Below are positions 17,790 to 25,965 of a stretch of 64,000 nt of DNA, piece after piece. A program made the position numbers and the translations under genes. The notes beneath the pieces were generated by a model that had not been told where the DNA came from, did no database searches, and was given only the letters and a program-made list of their open reading frames with translations. Origin of the DNA: Paenibacillaceae bacterium (GTDB lineage Bacteria > Bacillota > Clostridia > Lachnospirales > Lachnospiraceae); assembly GCA_015057705.1 (NCBI GenBank), contig SVDU01000004.1, forward strand, positions 124,001 through 188,000. Reading direction: 5' to 3'. The stretch's first letter is position 1; every line of letters starts with the position of its first letter.

Positions 17790-19667
17790 ATGCTAGAATG
17801 TTTACGTAAATTAAATTTACCGGAGTATGTACAGGATATTTTAAATCAGTCACAAGGTGTGGTCATTCCAAAATCAAGAAATGAACTGTTAACTCTTGCT
17901 ATGGGAGGCGATGAGAACATTACATTCGATACTGATTATGAAGTGGAAGGCAAGGGAAGAGTTTTAGAGGCGACTGCAACCAAATGTAAAAATGGTATTG
18001 TAGTGAATTATATGGAAGATTATATGCGCAGACGTGATCCAAACTCCATGCTGATTGCTGATAAGAATCCTACGGATAAGCCAAGATATGAAGATGTTTA
18101 TCACAAAGATTTCGAAATTCTCAGAATGGATACCTTTGACTGGCTGAAAAATCAGGAACTGATATTTTTCCCATTTAAATCCGGCGGTCTGGAGTATGGT
18201 TATGATTCTGTTTTAGTAGCTCCTGCCAACGCAGGATTTTTCGCAGCAGGCCTTGCGGATCTCCAGGGATTTTTAAACATAGACGAAATCACATATGATT
18301 TTAAACCGAGAGCAGTGGTTTTTCTCGCACCGCCATTCCGTCATACACACTTTAATGGAAAACAGGTAGTGGTTCATAACCGTCTTCAGGGAATACATGA
18401 GGTATATGCCTATAATCTTTATCCAGGTCCAAGTGCCAAAAAAGGTATTTATGGCGTGCTTTTAGACATTGGTGAGGAAGAAGGCTGGGTAACAGCACAT
18501 GCTTCCGCAGTAAAGGTTATCACTCCTTACGACAATGAAATCGTGATTATGCATGAAGGCGCTTCCGGCGGCGGAAAAAGTGAAATGCTGGAAGACATCC
18601 ATAAAGAGATGGATGGAAGAGTTGTTTTAGGAAGAAATACAGTGACAGGAGAGAAGAACTACTTAAATCTTTCAGAGACCTGTGATTTAATTCCTGTAAC
18701 AGATGATATGGCACTGTGCCATCCCCAGATGCAGCAGGGCAGTAAGAAGCTGGTTGTAAAGGATGCAGAGTCCTCCTGGTTCTTAAGAGTGGATAATATT
18801 AAGCGTTACGGAGCTTCTCCCCAGTATGAAAGAATATTCATTCAGCCGGAAGAGCCGTTAATCTTTTTAAACCTTCAGGGAGTACCGGAAGCCACTTGTC
18901 TTCCATGGGAGCATACCATGGACAGCACTGGAAAACCATGCCCTAATCCTCGGGTAATTCTGCCTAGAAAACTGGTTCCAAACTCCATTGATGAGCCGGT
19001 TGAGGTTGATGTGAGAAGCTTTGGAGTCAGAACACCTGCATGTACAAAGGCAAATCCGTCATACGGAATTATGGGTATTATGCATATCCTTCCTCCTGCT
19101 CTTGCTTGGCTGTGGCGTCTGGTAGCACCAAGAGGCTACAACAATCCGAGTATTATCGACTCCCAGGGAATGACCAGTGAAGGAGTGGGCTCTTACTGGC
19201 CATTTGCAACAGGTAAGATGGTAACACAGGCAAACCTTCTTCTGGATCAGATATTACAGTCTACCAACACCCGCTATGTTCTGATTCCTAATCAGCATAT
19301 CGGAGCGTATGAAGTGAGCTTTATGCCTGAGTGGATCTCCAGAGAATATATTGCACGCCGCGGAAGCGCGAAGTTCAAACCAGAGCATCTGGTAGAAGCT
19401 CGCTGTCCTCTGTTAGGATTTGGTCTTGATTCATTAAAGATTGACGGACAATATATCAGAAGAGCATTCTTAAGACCGGAGACTCAGCAGGAAGTGGGAA
19501 TCGAAGGCTACGATGCAGGTGCGGCAATCTTAACTGAGTTCTTCAGACAGGAACTGGTTAAGTACAATACAGATGACTTAAATCCGTTAGGAAAGCAGAT
19601 TATCGAGATGTTTATGAAGGGTGCAACAGTTCAGGATTATCTTGAAATTATGCCTATGAGATATTAA
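17790..19667 (+). CDS. DUF4914-family P-loop protein
   Basis: A 625-residue protein matching the DUF4914 family by length and overall sequence. A P-loop G-A-S-G-G-G-K-S (about 257-264) is the only clear catalytic motif and gives it a nucleoside-triphosphate-binding, possibly PEP-carboxykinase-like or HPr-kinase-like core; that fold suggestion is inference. The C-terminal half is rich in conserved aromatic and proline residues (L-P-P-A-L-A-W-L-W-R-L-V-A-P-R-G). ATG 17790 is preferred to 17778 because GGAGG sits six bases before it. Long structured leader and bidirectional terminator; transcribed alone. Function unknown. Confidence 0.8.
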   Translation: MLECLRKLNLPEYVQDILNQSQGVVIPKSRNELLTLAMGGDENITFDTDYEVEGKGRVLEATATKCKNGIVVNYMEDYMRRRDPNSMLIADKNPTDKPRYEDVYHKDFEILRMDTFDWLKNQELIFFPFKSGGLEYGYDSVLVAPANAGFFAAGLADLQGFLNIDEITYDFKPRAVVFLAPPFRHTHFNGKQVVVHNRLQGIHEVYAYNLYPGPSAKKGIYGVLLDIGEEEGWVTAHASAVKVITPYDNEIVIMHEGASGGGKSEMLEDIHKEMDGRVVLGRNTVTGEKNYLNLSETCDLIPVTDDMALCHPQMQQGSKKLVVKDAESSWFLRVDNIKRYGASPQYERIFIQPEEPLIFLNLQGVPEATCLPWEHTMDSTGKPCPNPRVILPRKLVPNSIDEPVEVDVRSFGVRTPACTKANPSYGIMGIMHILPPALAWLWRLVAPRGYNNPSIIDSQGMTSEGVGSYWPFATGKMVTQANLLLDQILQSTNTRYVLIPNQHIGAYEVSFMPEWISREYIARRGSAKFKPEHLVEARCPLLGFGLDSLKIDGQYIRRAFLRPETQQEVGIEGYDAGAAILTEFFRQELVKYNTDDLNPLGKQIIEMFMKGATVQDYLEIMPMRY

Positions 19668-19671
19668 AAAA

Positions 19672-19723
19672 AAGACACGCAGCTCTTAAGATGGGGTTCA
19701 TCCATAGAGCTGCGCTTCTTTTT
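19672..19723. terminator. Bidirectional terminator between DUF4914 and the OYE gene
   Basis: CGCAGCTCT (19678-19686) pairs with AGAGCTGCG (19706-19714), with an A-run on one side and T-rich tail on the other, serving the two convergent genes. Confidence 0.75.
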
Positions 19724-19724
19724 G

Positions 19725-20786
19725 TCATTTATTATTTCTTTCGTATCTGATTCGTCCAGGACACTTTTCAGGATTGATCCGCCACATACAGATTTTGCAA
19801 TGAAGGCAGGCTCCTGTATCTTTTCCCTTCCTGGCATCATTTGCCCAGTTGGGGTTAACCAAAGTCCCCCGTCCGATGTTTACCATATCTATGCCGGTTG
19901 CTGTTAATATCTCATCAGCCTGCTCTGGGGAAATGATTTCTCCCACGGTGAAAACCGGAACAGAGACCTGTTTCCTGATTTCCTGTGCACCGTAAATTAA
20001 GTCTTTAAACGGGTAGCTATCGGGTTTAAATGGATCTGAGAGTTGCATAAATCCAAAAGAAATGTTGAGAAAATCAATCCCGGCTTCCTGAAAAATGAGA
20101 GCATGATCAATTCCATCGGCCAGTGTGGGCTCGAACGCACCCAGCCGCATTCCCACGATAAAAGATTCAGGTGTTCGTTTCCGGATCTCTCTGATTATTT
20201 CCAGAACAAACAGCGCCGGATTATTCCCATATTCATCATTTCGCACGTTCACCCGGCTGTTTAGGAACTGACTGATTAAATAGTTGTGGCATCCATGAAG
20301 CTCCACTCCATCATAACCTGCCTTATATGCCCGTTCTGCAGCATCTGCAAATGAGTTCTGAATCCGTTGCAATTCTAAACGTGTAAGTGCTCTGGATTTT
20401 TTCATGGTTCCCTTCACCATGCACTGGATATCACTGGGGCAGACGGTTTCTTCCATAAAGCCGAAGACGCCGCCGTGATGAATCTGTACAAAGATGGGTG
20501 TCCCTGTTTCATGAACCGCATTTGTGATTCTTTTAAGTCCTTCGATCTGCCCGTCTTCCCAGATTCCAATCTGTGAATCACAGAGTCTTCCGTCCTTTTC
20601 CACACAGGTAGCCTCCTGAATGATGAGTCCCGGTCCGCCCTGGGCAATTTTACGGTAATGCTCGATCTGAATATCAGTTACATGGCCTGTGTCATCGGTA
20701 CGGTTGTAAATTACCATGGGAGGTACGGCGATTCTGTTCTTTACCTCCAGATTACGAATCTTTATTGGATTAAATAATTTGTTCAT
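19725..20786 (-). CDS. NADH:flavin oxidoreductase (Old Yellow Enzyme family)
   Basis: A 353-residue FMN oxidoreductase. The OYE barrel start N-K-L-F-N-P-I-K-I-R-N-L-E-V-K-N-R and the active-site H-G-C-H-N-Y-L-I-S-Q-F-L (His164, His167) are clear. The C-terminus carries C-L-H-C-K-I-C and a fourth Cys, resembling the [4Fe-4S] entry of larger 2-enoate/dienoyl-CoA reductases, although the protein ends soon afterwards, so the nucleotide-binding domains are missing. Start at 20786 follows AAAGGAGATC; the frame to 20822 has no site. Substrate unknown, likely an enone. Confidence 0.85.
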   Translation of the reverse strand: MNKLFNPIKIRNLEVKNRIAVPPMVIYNRTDDTGHVTDIQIEHYRKIAQGGPGLIIQEATCVEKDGRLCDSQIGIWEDGQIEGLKRITNAVHETGTPIFVQIHHGGVFGFMEETVCPSDIQCMVKGTMKKSRALTRLELQRIQNSFADAAERAYKAGYDGVELHGCHNYLISQFLNSRVNVRNDEYGNNPALFVLEIIREIRKRTPESFIVGMRLGAFEPTLADGIDHALIFQEAGIDFLNISFGFMQLSDPFKPDSYPFKDLIYGAQEIRKQVSVPVFTVGEIISPEQADEILTATGIDMVNIGRGTLVNPNWANDARKGKDTGACLHCKICMWRINPEKCPGRIRYERNNK

Positions 20787-20904
20787 TGATGATCTCCTTT
20801 TTATATTTATGATTATATCCATTGTCAGTCAGAAAGTAAAGAAGGGCGATGAGCGTCATGGCCATGTTTACTGAAAGGTTTTGGGGCTCTTGAACTCTAT
20901 GAGG

Positions 20905-21058
20905 GCAACATTACCCTATTGGGAAAGGTTTTTGACTGGGAAATGTATGACTGGAGAGATGGAACGATTAAAATGCAGAAAATATGGACATGTGGTTCCC
21001 TGGATAATAAGGCATTGACATTGCCCTAAAGGGAAACGCTTATAATTGACTGGTAAAG
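20905..21058 (+). promoter_or_regulatory. Duplicated MerR-like promoter region upstream of the eut cluster
   Basis: The 300-base gap upstream of the eut cluster has TTGACA (21015-21020), an unusually long 20-base spacer and TATAAT (21041-21046). Inside the spacer lies the palindrome CCCTAAAGGG. Long spacers with a central dyad are the hallmark of MerR-family-activated promoters. A second, degenerate copy of the same block lies 110 bases upstream (20908-20931): ACATT[A/G]CCCTAnnGGGAAA, followed in both copies by TTGACTGG. No merR gene is in the neighbourhood. Confidence 0.5.
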
Positions 21059-21089
21059 TTTATATTTGTATGGATCGAGGTGGTATTAA

Positions 21090-21473
21090 ATGGGAAATGA
21101 ATATGGAGTTTCACCAGAACAGGGAGAGCAGATCCGTATCGTTCAGGAAACAGTGGCAGGAAGAGAAATTACTCTGGCTCATATTATCGGAGGACCGCTG
21201 CCAGTGGTATATCGTAAGCTGGGTTTAAATCCGGAAATTGATTACCGTTCATCTGCTATCGGAATTATGAATATGACTCCTCCGGAGTCGGCAGTCATTG
21301 CATCCGATATTGCGGTAAAGAGCGGAAATATTGATCTGGGATTTGCTGACCGGTTTAGCGGTACACTGATTATAACTGGTGAGATCGCAGAGGTTCAGGC
21401 TGCGATTACGGAGATCGTACAGTATTTTCATGATGAACTTGGGTATGTGACCTGTCAGATTACAAAGCGGTGA
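21090..21473 (+). CDS. eutS: EutS/PduU-type microcompartment shell protein
   Basis: A 127-residue circularly permuted BMC shell protein of the EutS/PduU class, which forms hexamers in the facets of Eut/Pdu-type microcompartments. Conserved segments include I-G-I-M-N-M-T-P-P-E-S-A-V-I-A-S-D-I-A-V-K-S-G and F-S-G-T-L-I-I-T-G. Start has AGGTGG six bases upstream. First of a three-gene set eutS-eutP-eutS; none of the enzyme genes of ethanolamine or propanediol use is present nearby. Confidence 0.9.
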   Translation: MGNEYGVSPEQGEQIRIVQETVAGREITLAHIIGGPLPVVYRKLGLNPEIDYRSSAIGIMNMTPPESAVIASDIAVKSGNIDLGFADRFSGTLIITGEIAEVQAAITEIVQYFHDELGYVTCQITKR

Positions 21474-21477
21474 TAAG

Positions 21478-21918
21478 ATGAAAAAATTGTTTTTATGCGG
21501 AAGAAGCGAAGCAGGCAAGACTTCTCTGACCCAGGCATTAAAGGGAGAGCCGGTGGTTTATCATAAGACCCAGTATGTCAATCACTGGGATGTTACCATT
21601 GATACACCGGGAGAATACGTGGAAAATAAGAATATATCCATGCAGGCTCTCTGCTGTTTTTCCTATGAGTCAGATGTTATTGGCCTGCTGTGCGGGGCAG
21701 ATGAGCCCTTTAATCTCTTTCCGCCGGGGATTATCAATGCCTGCAACCGGCCTATGATTGGTATTATAACCAAAATAGATGCTCCCGGGGCAAAGGTTGC
21801 CATGGTGCGGCAGTGGCTGGAGGAAGCCGGCTGTGAACGGATATTCCCAGTCAGCAGTATCACCGGGGAAGGCATTGCCTTGTTGAAGGAATATTTAGGG
21901 GAAGAGAAAAAAGGATAA
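21478..21918 (+). CDS. eutP: EutP/PduV-type small GTPase-like protein
   Basis: A 146-residue P-loop protein of the EutP/PduV family associated with microcompartments. G1 is G-R-S-E-A-G-K-T-S (8-16), the G3-like D-T-P-G-E-Y is near 41-46, and T-K-I-D is G4. EutP has been described as an acetate kinase and PduV as localising to the shell; which applies here cannot be told. Four bases after eutS; start preceded by GCGGTGATAAG. Confidence 0.85.
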   Translation: MKKLFLCGRSEAGKTSLTQALKGEPVVYHKTQYVNHWDVTIDTPGEYVENKNISMQALCCFSYESDVIGLLCGADEPFNLFPPGIINACNRPMIGIITKIDAPGAKVAMVRQWLEEAGCERIFPVSSITGEGIALLKEYLGEEKKG

Positions 21919-21939
21919 ACCCAGAAAGGGTGTGTTTAA

Positions 21940-22371
21940 ATGACAGAAAAGCGGCCTGATCAGGAAGCATTGCAGCAGATTTTAGGAAAAACACACAGAC
22001 ATGGGGGAAATGAGCAGATGCGTGTGGTGAAAGTCTCCGTTTCCGGGAAAGAAATATCAATGGCCCATGTCATCGGAGTTTCCGAACCTTCTGTATATAA
22101 GAATCTGGGCCTGGACATAGGTACCCATGCAGGAGAGGACTTTAAGGGAATGTCAATCGGAACCATTCATATGTCCCCTCCTGAATCCACGGTTATTGCA
22201 GCAGATATCGCAGTAAAAGCCGGGTACGTGGAACTGGGATTTTTAGACCGGTTCAGCGGCACCCTGATTTTGACTGGTCCTTTGGAGGAAGTGAAAACTG
22301 CTGTGTTTGAGATTATGAAATATTTTCGTGAAGAGTTACAGTATAAGGCCTGTCCGGTTACTGTAAGATAG
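21940..22371 (+). CDS. Second EutS/PduU-type shell protein
   Basis: A 143-residue EutS/PduU homologue, clearly related to the gene at 21090 (shared M-S-P-P-E-S-T-V-I-A-A-D-I-A-V-K-A-G and F-S-G-T-L-I-L-T-G) but with an extra hydrophilic N-terminal stretch of about 22 residues rich in His, Lys and Glu. Such an extension could act as a targeting or pore-modifying segment (inference). The family usually occurs as a single copy per operon, so the pair likely arose by duplication. Followed by a strong terminator. Confidence 0.88.
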   Translation: MTEKRPDQEALQQILGKTHRHGGNEQMRVVKVSVSGKEISMAHVIGVSEPSVYKNLGLDIGTHAGEDFKGMSIGTIHMSPPESTVIAADIAVKAGYVELGFLDRFSGTLILTGPLEEVKTAVFEIMKYFREELQYKACPVTVR

Positions 22372-22374
22372 TAT

Positions 22375-22417
22375 AAAAGCGGTTCTGCATGGAGTAATGG
22401 TGCAGAACCGCTTTTTT
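22375..22417 (+). terminator. Terminator of the eutS-eutP-eutS cluster
   Basis: Perfect 15-base stem AAAAGCGGTTCTGCA / TGCAGAACCGCTTTT with an 11-base loop and six Ts. It can also serve the minus-strand remnant from the other side. Confidence 0.9.
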
Positions 22418-22457
22418 GTGGAGAGAGCCTGTAGTATCAATCATAAATCCTTCCTGA

Positions 22458-22721
22458 TTAATACTGGTTTGTCTGATCCAGATATTGTTCCATGCGCATG
22501 AGGCGTTCCAGATTTTCAGAGCGGTTTCTTTTGCTTACGAGACCTGCTAAAAGTTCCAGATTCATCATAGTCGATACATAGGAATTATGGAACGTAAAAT
22601 TATCCACCTTATTTATTAATAGAACGGAAGCATTTTCAGAAATGGGTGATACCAGGCTGTCAGTAATCGCAATTACAGGGCACCCTCTTTCCCGGGCAAT
22701 CTGGGAAGCAAGGTTTTTCAT
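22458..22721 (-). pseudogene. Truncated RpiR-family regulator (SIS-domain remnant)
   Basis: An 87-codon frame encoding only the last part of an RpiR/MurR-type regulator: A-S-Q-I-A-R-E-R-G-C-P-V-I-A-I-T-D-S and P-I-S-E-N-A-S-V-L-L-I-N are the back half of a sugar isomerase (SIS) domain. The N-terminal helix-turn-helix and first half of the SIS domain are missing. It sits 28 bases from the LysR gene on the same strand, so a deletion probably joined them. Unlikely to bind DNA. Confidence 0.75.
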
Positions 22722-22749
22722 GATAGCTTATGAAAGCTTTATGTTACAA

Positions 22750-23676
22750 TTACTCCACAAAAACCGCCAGCCCATCCGCCCGGATTAAGTCCTTTAATTC
22801 TTCCAGATAATTTCGGGCAAATATACTTAAGTGTATCTTTGGATTCTCAATCCAGCCGATTCTCATACATTCCGAGGTAACAAGAGGAACGGCAATGATA
22901 TTATCTCCATTTAGGTTGCTGTTTAAGATTCCGCTGCAGATGGTATAACCATTCAGGCCAATTAATAAATTAAATAACGTAGCCCGGTCACTGACATAGA
23001 TGATTTTCTTCCTTGGAACCGTGCTTAATATTTCCTCTGAAAAATAGAAGGAGTTATTCTCCCCCTGCTCAAAAGCCAGAAACGGATAAGGCATTAAATC
23101 TTCCATTGTAACAGATGAATGACCGGAAAGAGGATGGGACGAGCTGATAAATACATGGGGAGAAGCTTGAAACAATGGGTGAAAAATCAGTCCGCTGTCT
23201 TTAAAAAGCTTTTCAAGTACCTTTTCATTGAAATCATTTAAATAAACAATACCAAGTTCACTTCTGAAATTTTTCACATCCTCAATGATCTCAAACGTTC
23301 TTGTTTCCCGTAAAGTGAATTCATATTCGTCATTATCCTGCCTTTCCACCAGATTGACAAAAGCATTCACAGCAAATGCATAATGCTGGGTGGATATGGA
23401 GCAGATCCTTTTTGCAGGAGTTTTTTTCAAATAATGCTGTTCCAGTAAATCAGCCTGTTCCAGAACCTGCCTTGCATAGGAAAGAAATTCACTTCCGTCT
23501 GAGGAAAGAGAAATCCCCTTTGGATTTCTGTTAAATATGGTAATGCCGTATTCCTGTTCCAGTTCTTTCACTGCATTGGAAAGGCTGGGCTGGGTGATGA
23601 AAAGCTGTTTTGCAGCCTCTGATATAGAGCCGCAGTTTACAATGGTGATGATATAGCGAAGCTGCTGAAGCGTCAT
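22750..23676 (-). CDS. LysR-family transcriptional regulator
   Basis: A 308-residue regulator with an N-terminal winged helix (M-T-L-Q-Q-L-R-Y-I-I-T-I-V, then S-I-S-E-A-A-K-Q-L-F-I-T-Q-P-S-L-S) and a periplasmic-binding-like effector domain. It is divergent from the methionine-synthase-like gene at 23837, with a 160-base shared region carrying a perfect inverted repeat, so it most likely controls that gene and itself. The effector is probably a sulfur amino-acid pathway compound (inference from the partner). Confidence 0.9.
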   Translation of the reverse strand: MTLQQLRYIITIVNCGSISEAAKQLFITQPSLSNAVKELEQEYGITIFNRNPKGISLSSDGSEFLSYARQVLEQADLLEQHYLKKTPAKRICSISTQHYAFAVNAFVNLVERQDNDEYEFTLRETRTFEIIEDVKNFRSELGIVYLNDFNEKVLEKLFKDSGLIFHPLFQASPHVFISSSHPLSGHSSVTMEDLMPYPFLAFEQGENNSFYFSEEILSTVPRKKIIYVSDRATLFNLLIGLNGYTICSGILNSNLNGDNIIAVPLVTSECMRIGWIENPKIHLSIFARNYLEELKDLIRADGLAVFVE

Positions 23677-23727
23677 AGCAACGGATTCCTCTCTTTCTCG
23701 TTCTGTTTTTATTCTAACACAAAGTGA

Positions 23728-23744
23728 TATAGTTTAAAACTATA
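23728..23744. promoter_or_regulatory. Probable LysR operator
   Basis: TATAGTTTAAAACTATA: a perfect eight-base inverted repeat around one base, containing a T-N11-A box, between the divergent lysR and methionine-synthase-like genes. Confidence 0.6.
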
Positions 23745-23766
23745 CCAGGTCATAAAAATATAGAAT

Positions 23767-23795
23767 TTTACACATATCCTTTTATCCGTTAGAAT
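23767..23795 (+). promoter_or_regulatory. Promoter of the methionine-synthase-like gene
   Basis: TTTACA (23767-23772), 17-base spacer, TAGAAT (23790-23795), just downstream of the LysR operator; placement fits activation from upstream. Confidence 0.55.
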
Positions 23796-23836
23796 AAAGA
23801 AAAACAAGACAGGAAAAAAGAGAGGAGAGTAATATT

Positions 23837-24955
23837 ATGACACAGTTGAAAAAAAGAGCACCATTTAAATTTGATATAGTAGGAAGTTTTTTGCGTCCTG
23901 ATTATTTAAAGGAGGTAAGAGAGGGCTGGAAAAATGGAACCGTCACAGAGGAAGAATTAAGAAAGACTGAGGACAGAGCCATCACAGAGCTGATCGAAAA
24001 GCAAAAAGAGGCGGGACTTCCCGTCATTACAGACGGAGAGTTTCGCAGAAGCTGGTGGCATCTTGATTTCATGTGGGGGCTTCAGGGTGTTAAAAAACTG
24101 GAGGTGGAACGTGGCTATGCGTTTCATGACGAAGTTACCAGAGGAGAATCTGCCGGTCTGTGCGGGAAAATCTCCGGGGAAAATCACCCCTTTGTAGAGC
24201 ACTTTAAATTTGTAAAGCTGTTTGAGGATGATTCTGTTACTGCAAGACAGACAATACCGGCACCAGCCCAGTTCCTGGCTGAACTGGAGCGGGGAGATAA
24301 TCTGGAACAGACAAAGTTTTACTATCCGGACGAAGAAGAACTGATTCGGGATATTGCATCTGCTTACCACACCGTACTGGCTGATCTGTATGAAGCAGGA
24401 TGCAGAAATGTCCAGTTTGACGACTGTACATGGGGAATGTTCTGTGACACAAAGTATTGGGAAGCCAGGCAGAAGGGATCAAAATCTGTTACTTCCGAGG
24501 CAGAAAAGTATGTGAGACTGAATAATCTGGCGATGGAGAATCTGCCGGAAGATCTGGTAATCAATACACATGTATGCAGAGGCAATTATCATTCCACCTG
24601 GGCTTCATCCGGCGGATATGCCCCAATTGCCCCCCATTTATTTGGAAAAGAAAATGTTTCTGCTTACTACCTGGAATTTGATGATGAGCGTTCGGGAGAT
24701 TTTGAACCTCTTCATTATGTGGATGGAGATAAGCAGGTAGTCCTTGGACTGATCACAACAAAATCTCCGGATTTAGAAGAAAAATCACGAATCATTGAGC
24801 GAATCCGCAAGGCTTCCCGTTATATCCCCCTGGATCGCTTATCATTAAGTCCTCAATGTGGTTTTGCATCAACCGAAGAAGGAAATAAACTGACAGAAGA
24901 AGAGCAGTGGGAAAAAATAAAACTGGTAAAAGAAATTTCAGAAGAGGTCTGGTAA
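23837..24955 (+). CDS. Cobalamin-independent methionine synthase-like methyltransferase (YxjG type)
   Basis: A 372-residue single-domain protein related to the C-terminal catalytic half of MetE and to YxjG/YxjH. Zinc ligands can be assigned: His and Cys in N-T-H-V-C-R-G-N (about 245 and 247), Glu in Y-Y-L-E-F-D-D (about 280) and Cys in S-P-Q-C-G-F (about 341). The lack of the N-terminal MetE half argues for methyl transfer to homocysteine from a donor other than folate polyglutamate, as suggested for the family. Start with GAGAGGAG upstream. Under a divergent LysR regulator. Confidence 0.88.
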   Translation: MTQLKKRAPFKFDIVGSFLRPDYLKEVREGWKNGTVTEEELRKTEDRAITELIEKQKEAGLPVITDGEFRRSWWHLDFMWGLQGVKKLEVERGYAFHDEVTRGESAGLCGKISGENHPFVEHFKFVKLFEDDSVTARQTIPAPAQFLAELERGDNLEQTKFYYPDEEELIRDIASAYHTVLADLYEAGCRNVQFDDCTWGMFCDTKYWEARQKGSKSVTSEAEKYVRLNNLAMENLPEDLVINTHVCRGNYHSTWASSGGYAPIAPHLFGKENVSAYYLEFDDERSGDFEPLHYVDGDKQVVLGLITTKSPDLEEKSRIIERIRKASRYIPLDRLSLSPQCGFASTEEGNKLTEEEQWEKIKLVKEISEEVW

Positions 24956-24965
24956 AATTATATTT

Positions 24966-25011
24966 AAAATGGTATTGTTGTTTGAGACATAAAAACAATA
25001 GTACCATTTTT
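24966..25011 (+). terminator. Terminator after the methionine-synthase-like gene
   Basis: AAAATGGTA-TTGTT pairs with AACAA-(TAG bulge)-TACCATTTT, with a short T tract. Confidence 0.75.
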
Positions 25012-25034
25012 AGTTTGGCAAAGGAGGGCGCACC

Positions 25035-25376
25035 ATGAATGTACAGATATTCGGAACCAAAAAGTGTTTTGATACGAAAAAAGCAGAACGTTATTTTAAA
25101 GAGCGTAAAATTCCGTATCAGTTGATTGATATGAAGGAAAAAGGGATGAGCAAAGGGGAGTATAACAGTGTGAGACAGGCCGTGGGCGGTACGGATGCCA
25201 TGCTTGATGAGAATTGCCGGAATCAGGATATTCTGACCCTTATCAGATACATTGCTCCTGAGGATAAAGATGATAAGATTTTAGAAAACCAGGAAGTGTT
25301 GAAAACACCCATTGTCAGAAATGGAAAACAGGCAACAATCGGTTATCAGCCTGATACGTGGAAAGACTGGAAATAA
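25035..25376 (+). CDS. ArsC/Spx-family thioredoxin-fold protein
   Basis: A 113-residue member of the ArsC/Spx family with a single Cys at position 11 (F-G-T-K-K-C-F-D-T-K-K-A), the place of the ArsC catalytic cysteine and the first Cys of Spx. The conserved L-K-T-P-I-V-R-N-G near the end is typical. With no RNA-polymerase-binding signature visible, a reductase-like role is more likely than an Spx regulator. Strong AAGGAGGG before ATG. No arsenic genes are adjacent. Confidence 0.75.
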   Translation: MNVQIFGTKKCFDTKKAERYFKERKIPYQLIDMKEKGMSKGEYNSVRQAVGGTDAMLDENCRNQDILTLIRYIAPEDKDDKILENQEVLKTPIVRNGKQATIGYQPDTWKDWK

Positions 25377-25410
25377 AAACTGACAGGTAGAGTACGGCTG
25401 CCAGATCATC

Positions 25411-25439
25411 TTGACATTATGATTAAAATTACTTAAAAT
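25411..25439 (+). promoter_or_regulatory. Promoter for the cupin gene
   Basis: TTGACA (25411-25416), 17-base spacer, TAAAAT (25434-25439), 31 bases before the cupin start. Confidence 0.5.
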
Positions 25440-25469
25440 TAAGAAAACTACGAAAAGGAGCGGCATAAC

Positions 25470-25814
25470 ATGAAAACGGAAAAAAATCAAAGATGGGTAT
25501 TCAATCAGGAGATTGAAGGAGAGAAAGCAGGAGACGGTGTTGTCAGAAAGGTGCTGGCATACTGTGACGGCATGATGTGTGTGGAGAATCATTTTGAGCA
25601 GGGAGCCATAGGTAAGATGCATAATCACCCCCATACACAGATTACATATGTGGCCAGCGGTGCGTTTGAATTTACCATCGGTGACGAAGTAAAGACAGTT
25701 AAGGCTGGAGATACCTTATTAAAACAGGATGGTGTGATGCATGGCTGTGTATGCCTGGAAAAAGGAATTCTAGTTGATATTTTCACCCCAATGAGAGAAG
25801 ATTTTGTATCATAA
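25470..25814 (+). CDS. Cupin-domain protein
   Basis: A 114-residue single cupin barrel. Metal-binding motif 1 is H-N-H-P-H-T-Q (about 50-56) inside G-x5-H-x-H-x3-4-E-like context, with Gln in place of the usual Glu; motif 2 holds G-D-T-L-L-K-Q-D-G-V-M-H-G. Probably a metal-dependent binder or small enzyme. Own promoter and terminator; substrate unknown. Confidence 0.8.
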   Translation: MKTEKNQRWVFNQEIEGEKAGDGVVRKVLAYCDGMMCVENHFEQGAIGKMHNHPHTQITYVASGAFEFTIGDEVKTVKAGDTLLKQDGVMHGCVCLEKGILVDIFTPMREDFVS

Positions 25815-25825
25815 AGCGTTTAAAG

Positions 25826-25869
25826 AGATCTGTATTTTGCCGGAATTTGTGGCAGAGACAGATCTTTTT
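25826..25869 (+). terminator. Terminator after the cupin gene
   Basis: AGATCTGT (25826-25833) pairs with ACAGATCT (25858-25865), followed by five Ts. Confidence 0.65.
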
Positions 25870-25900
25870 CCTCTTTTCGGATCAAAATGGATTGTCTAAA

Positions 25901-25913
25901 GTGACATGGTCAC
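25901..25913. promoter_or_regulatory. Crp/Fnr-like palindrome before the ferredoxin gene
   Basis: GTGACATGGTCAC: GTGA and TCAC half-sites with a five-base gap (the Crp/Fnr consensus gap is six). Located 53 bases before the ferredoxin start. Confidence 0.35.
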
Positions 25914-25965
25914 GGAAAAATTGGAAAAAATCTGTTAAGATTCAGAAAAAAACATGGAGGAAGCA

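Noticed and set aside
17790-19667. PEP carboxykinase (pckA)
   Set aside because: Only a P-loop is shared; overall sequence and length fit DUF4914 instead.
25035-25376. Spx regulator
   Set aside because: Single Cys without CxxC and no clear RNA-polymerase-contact motif; kept as ArsC/Spx family only.
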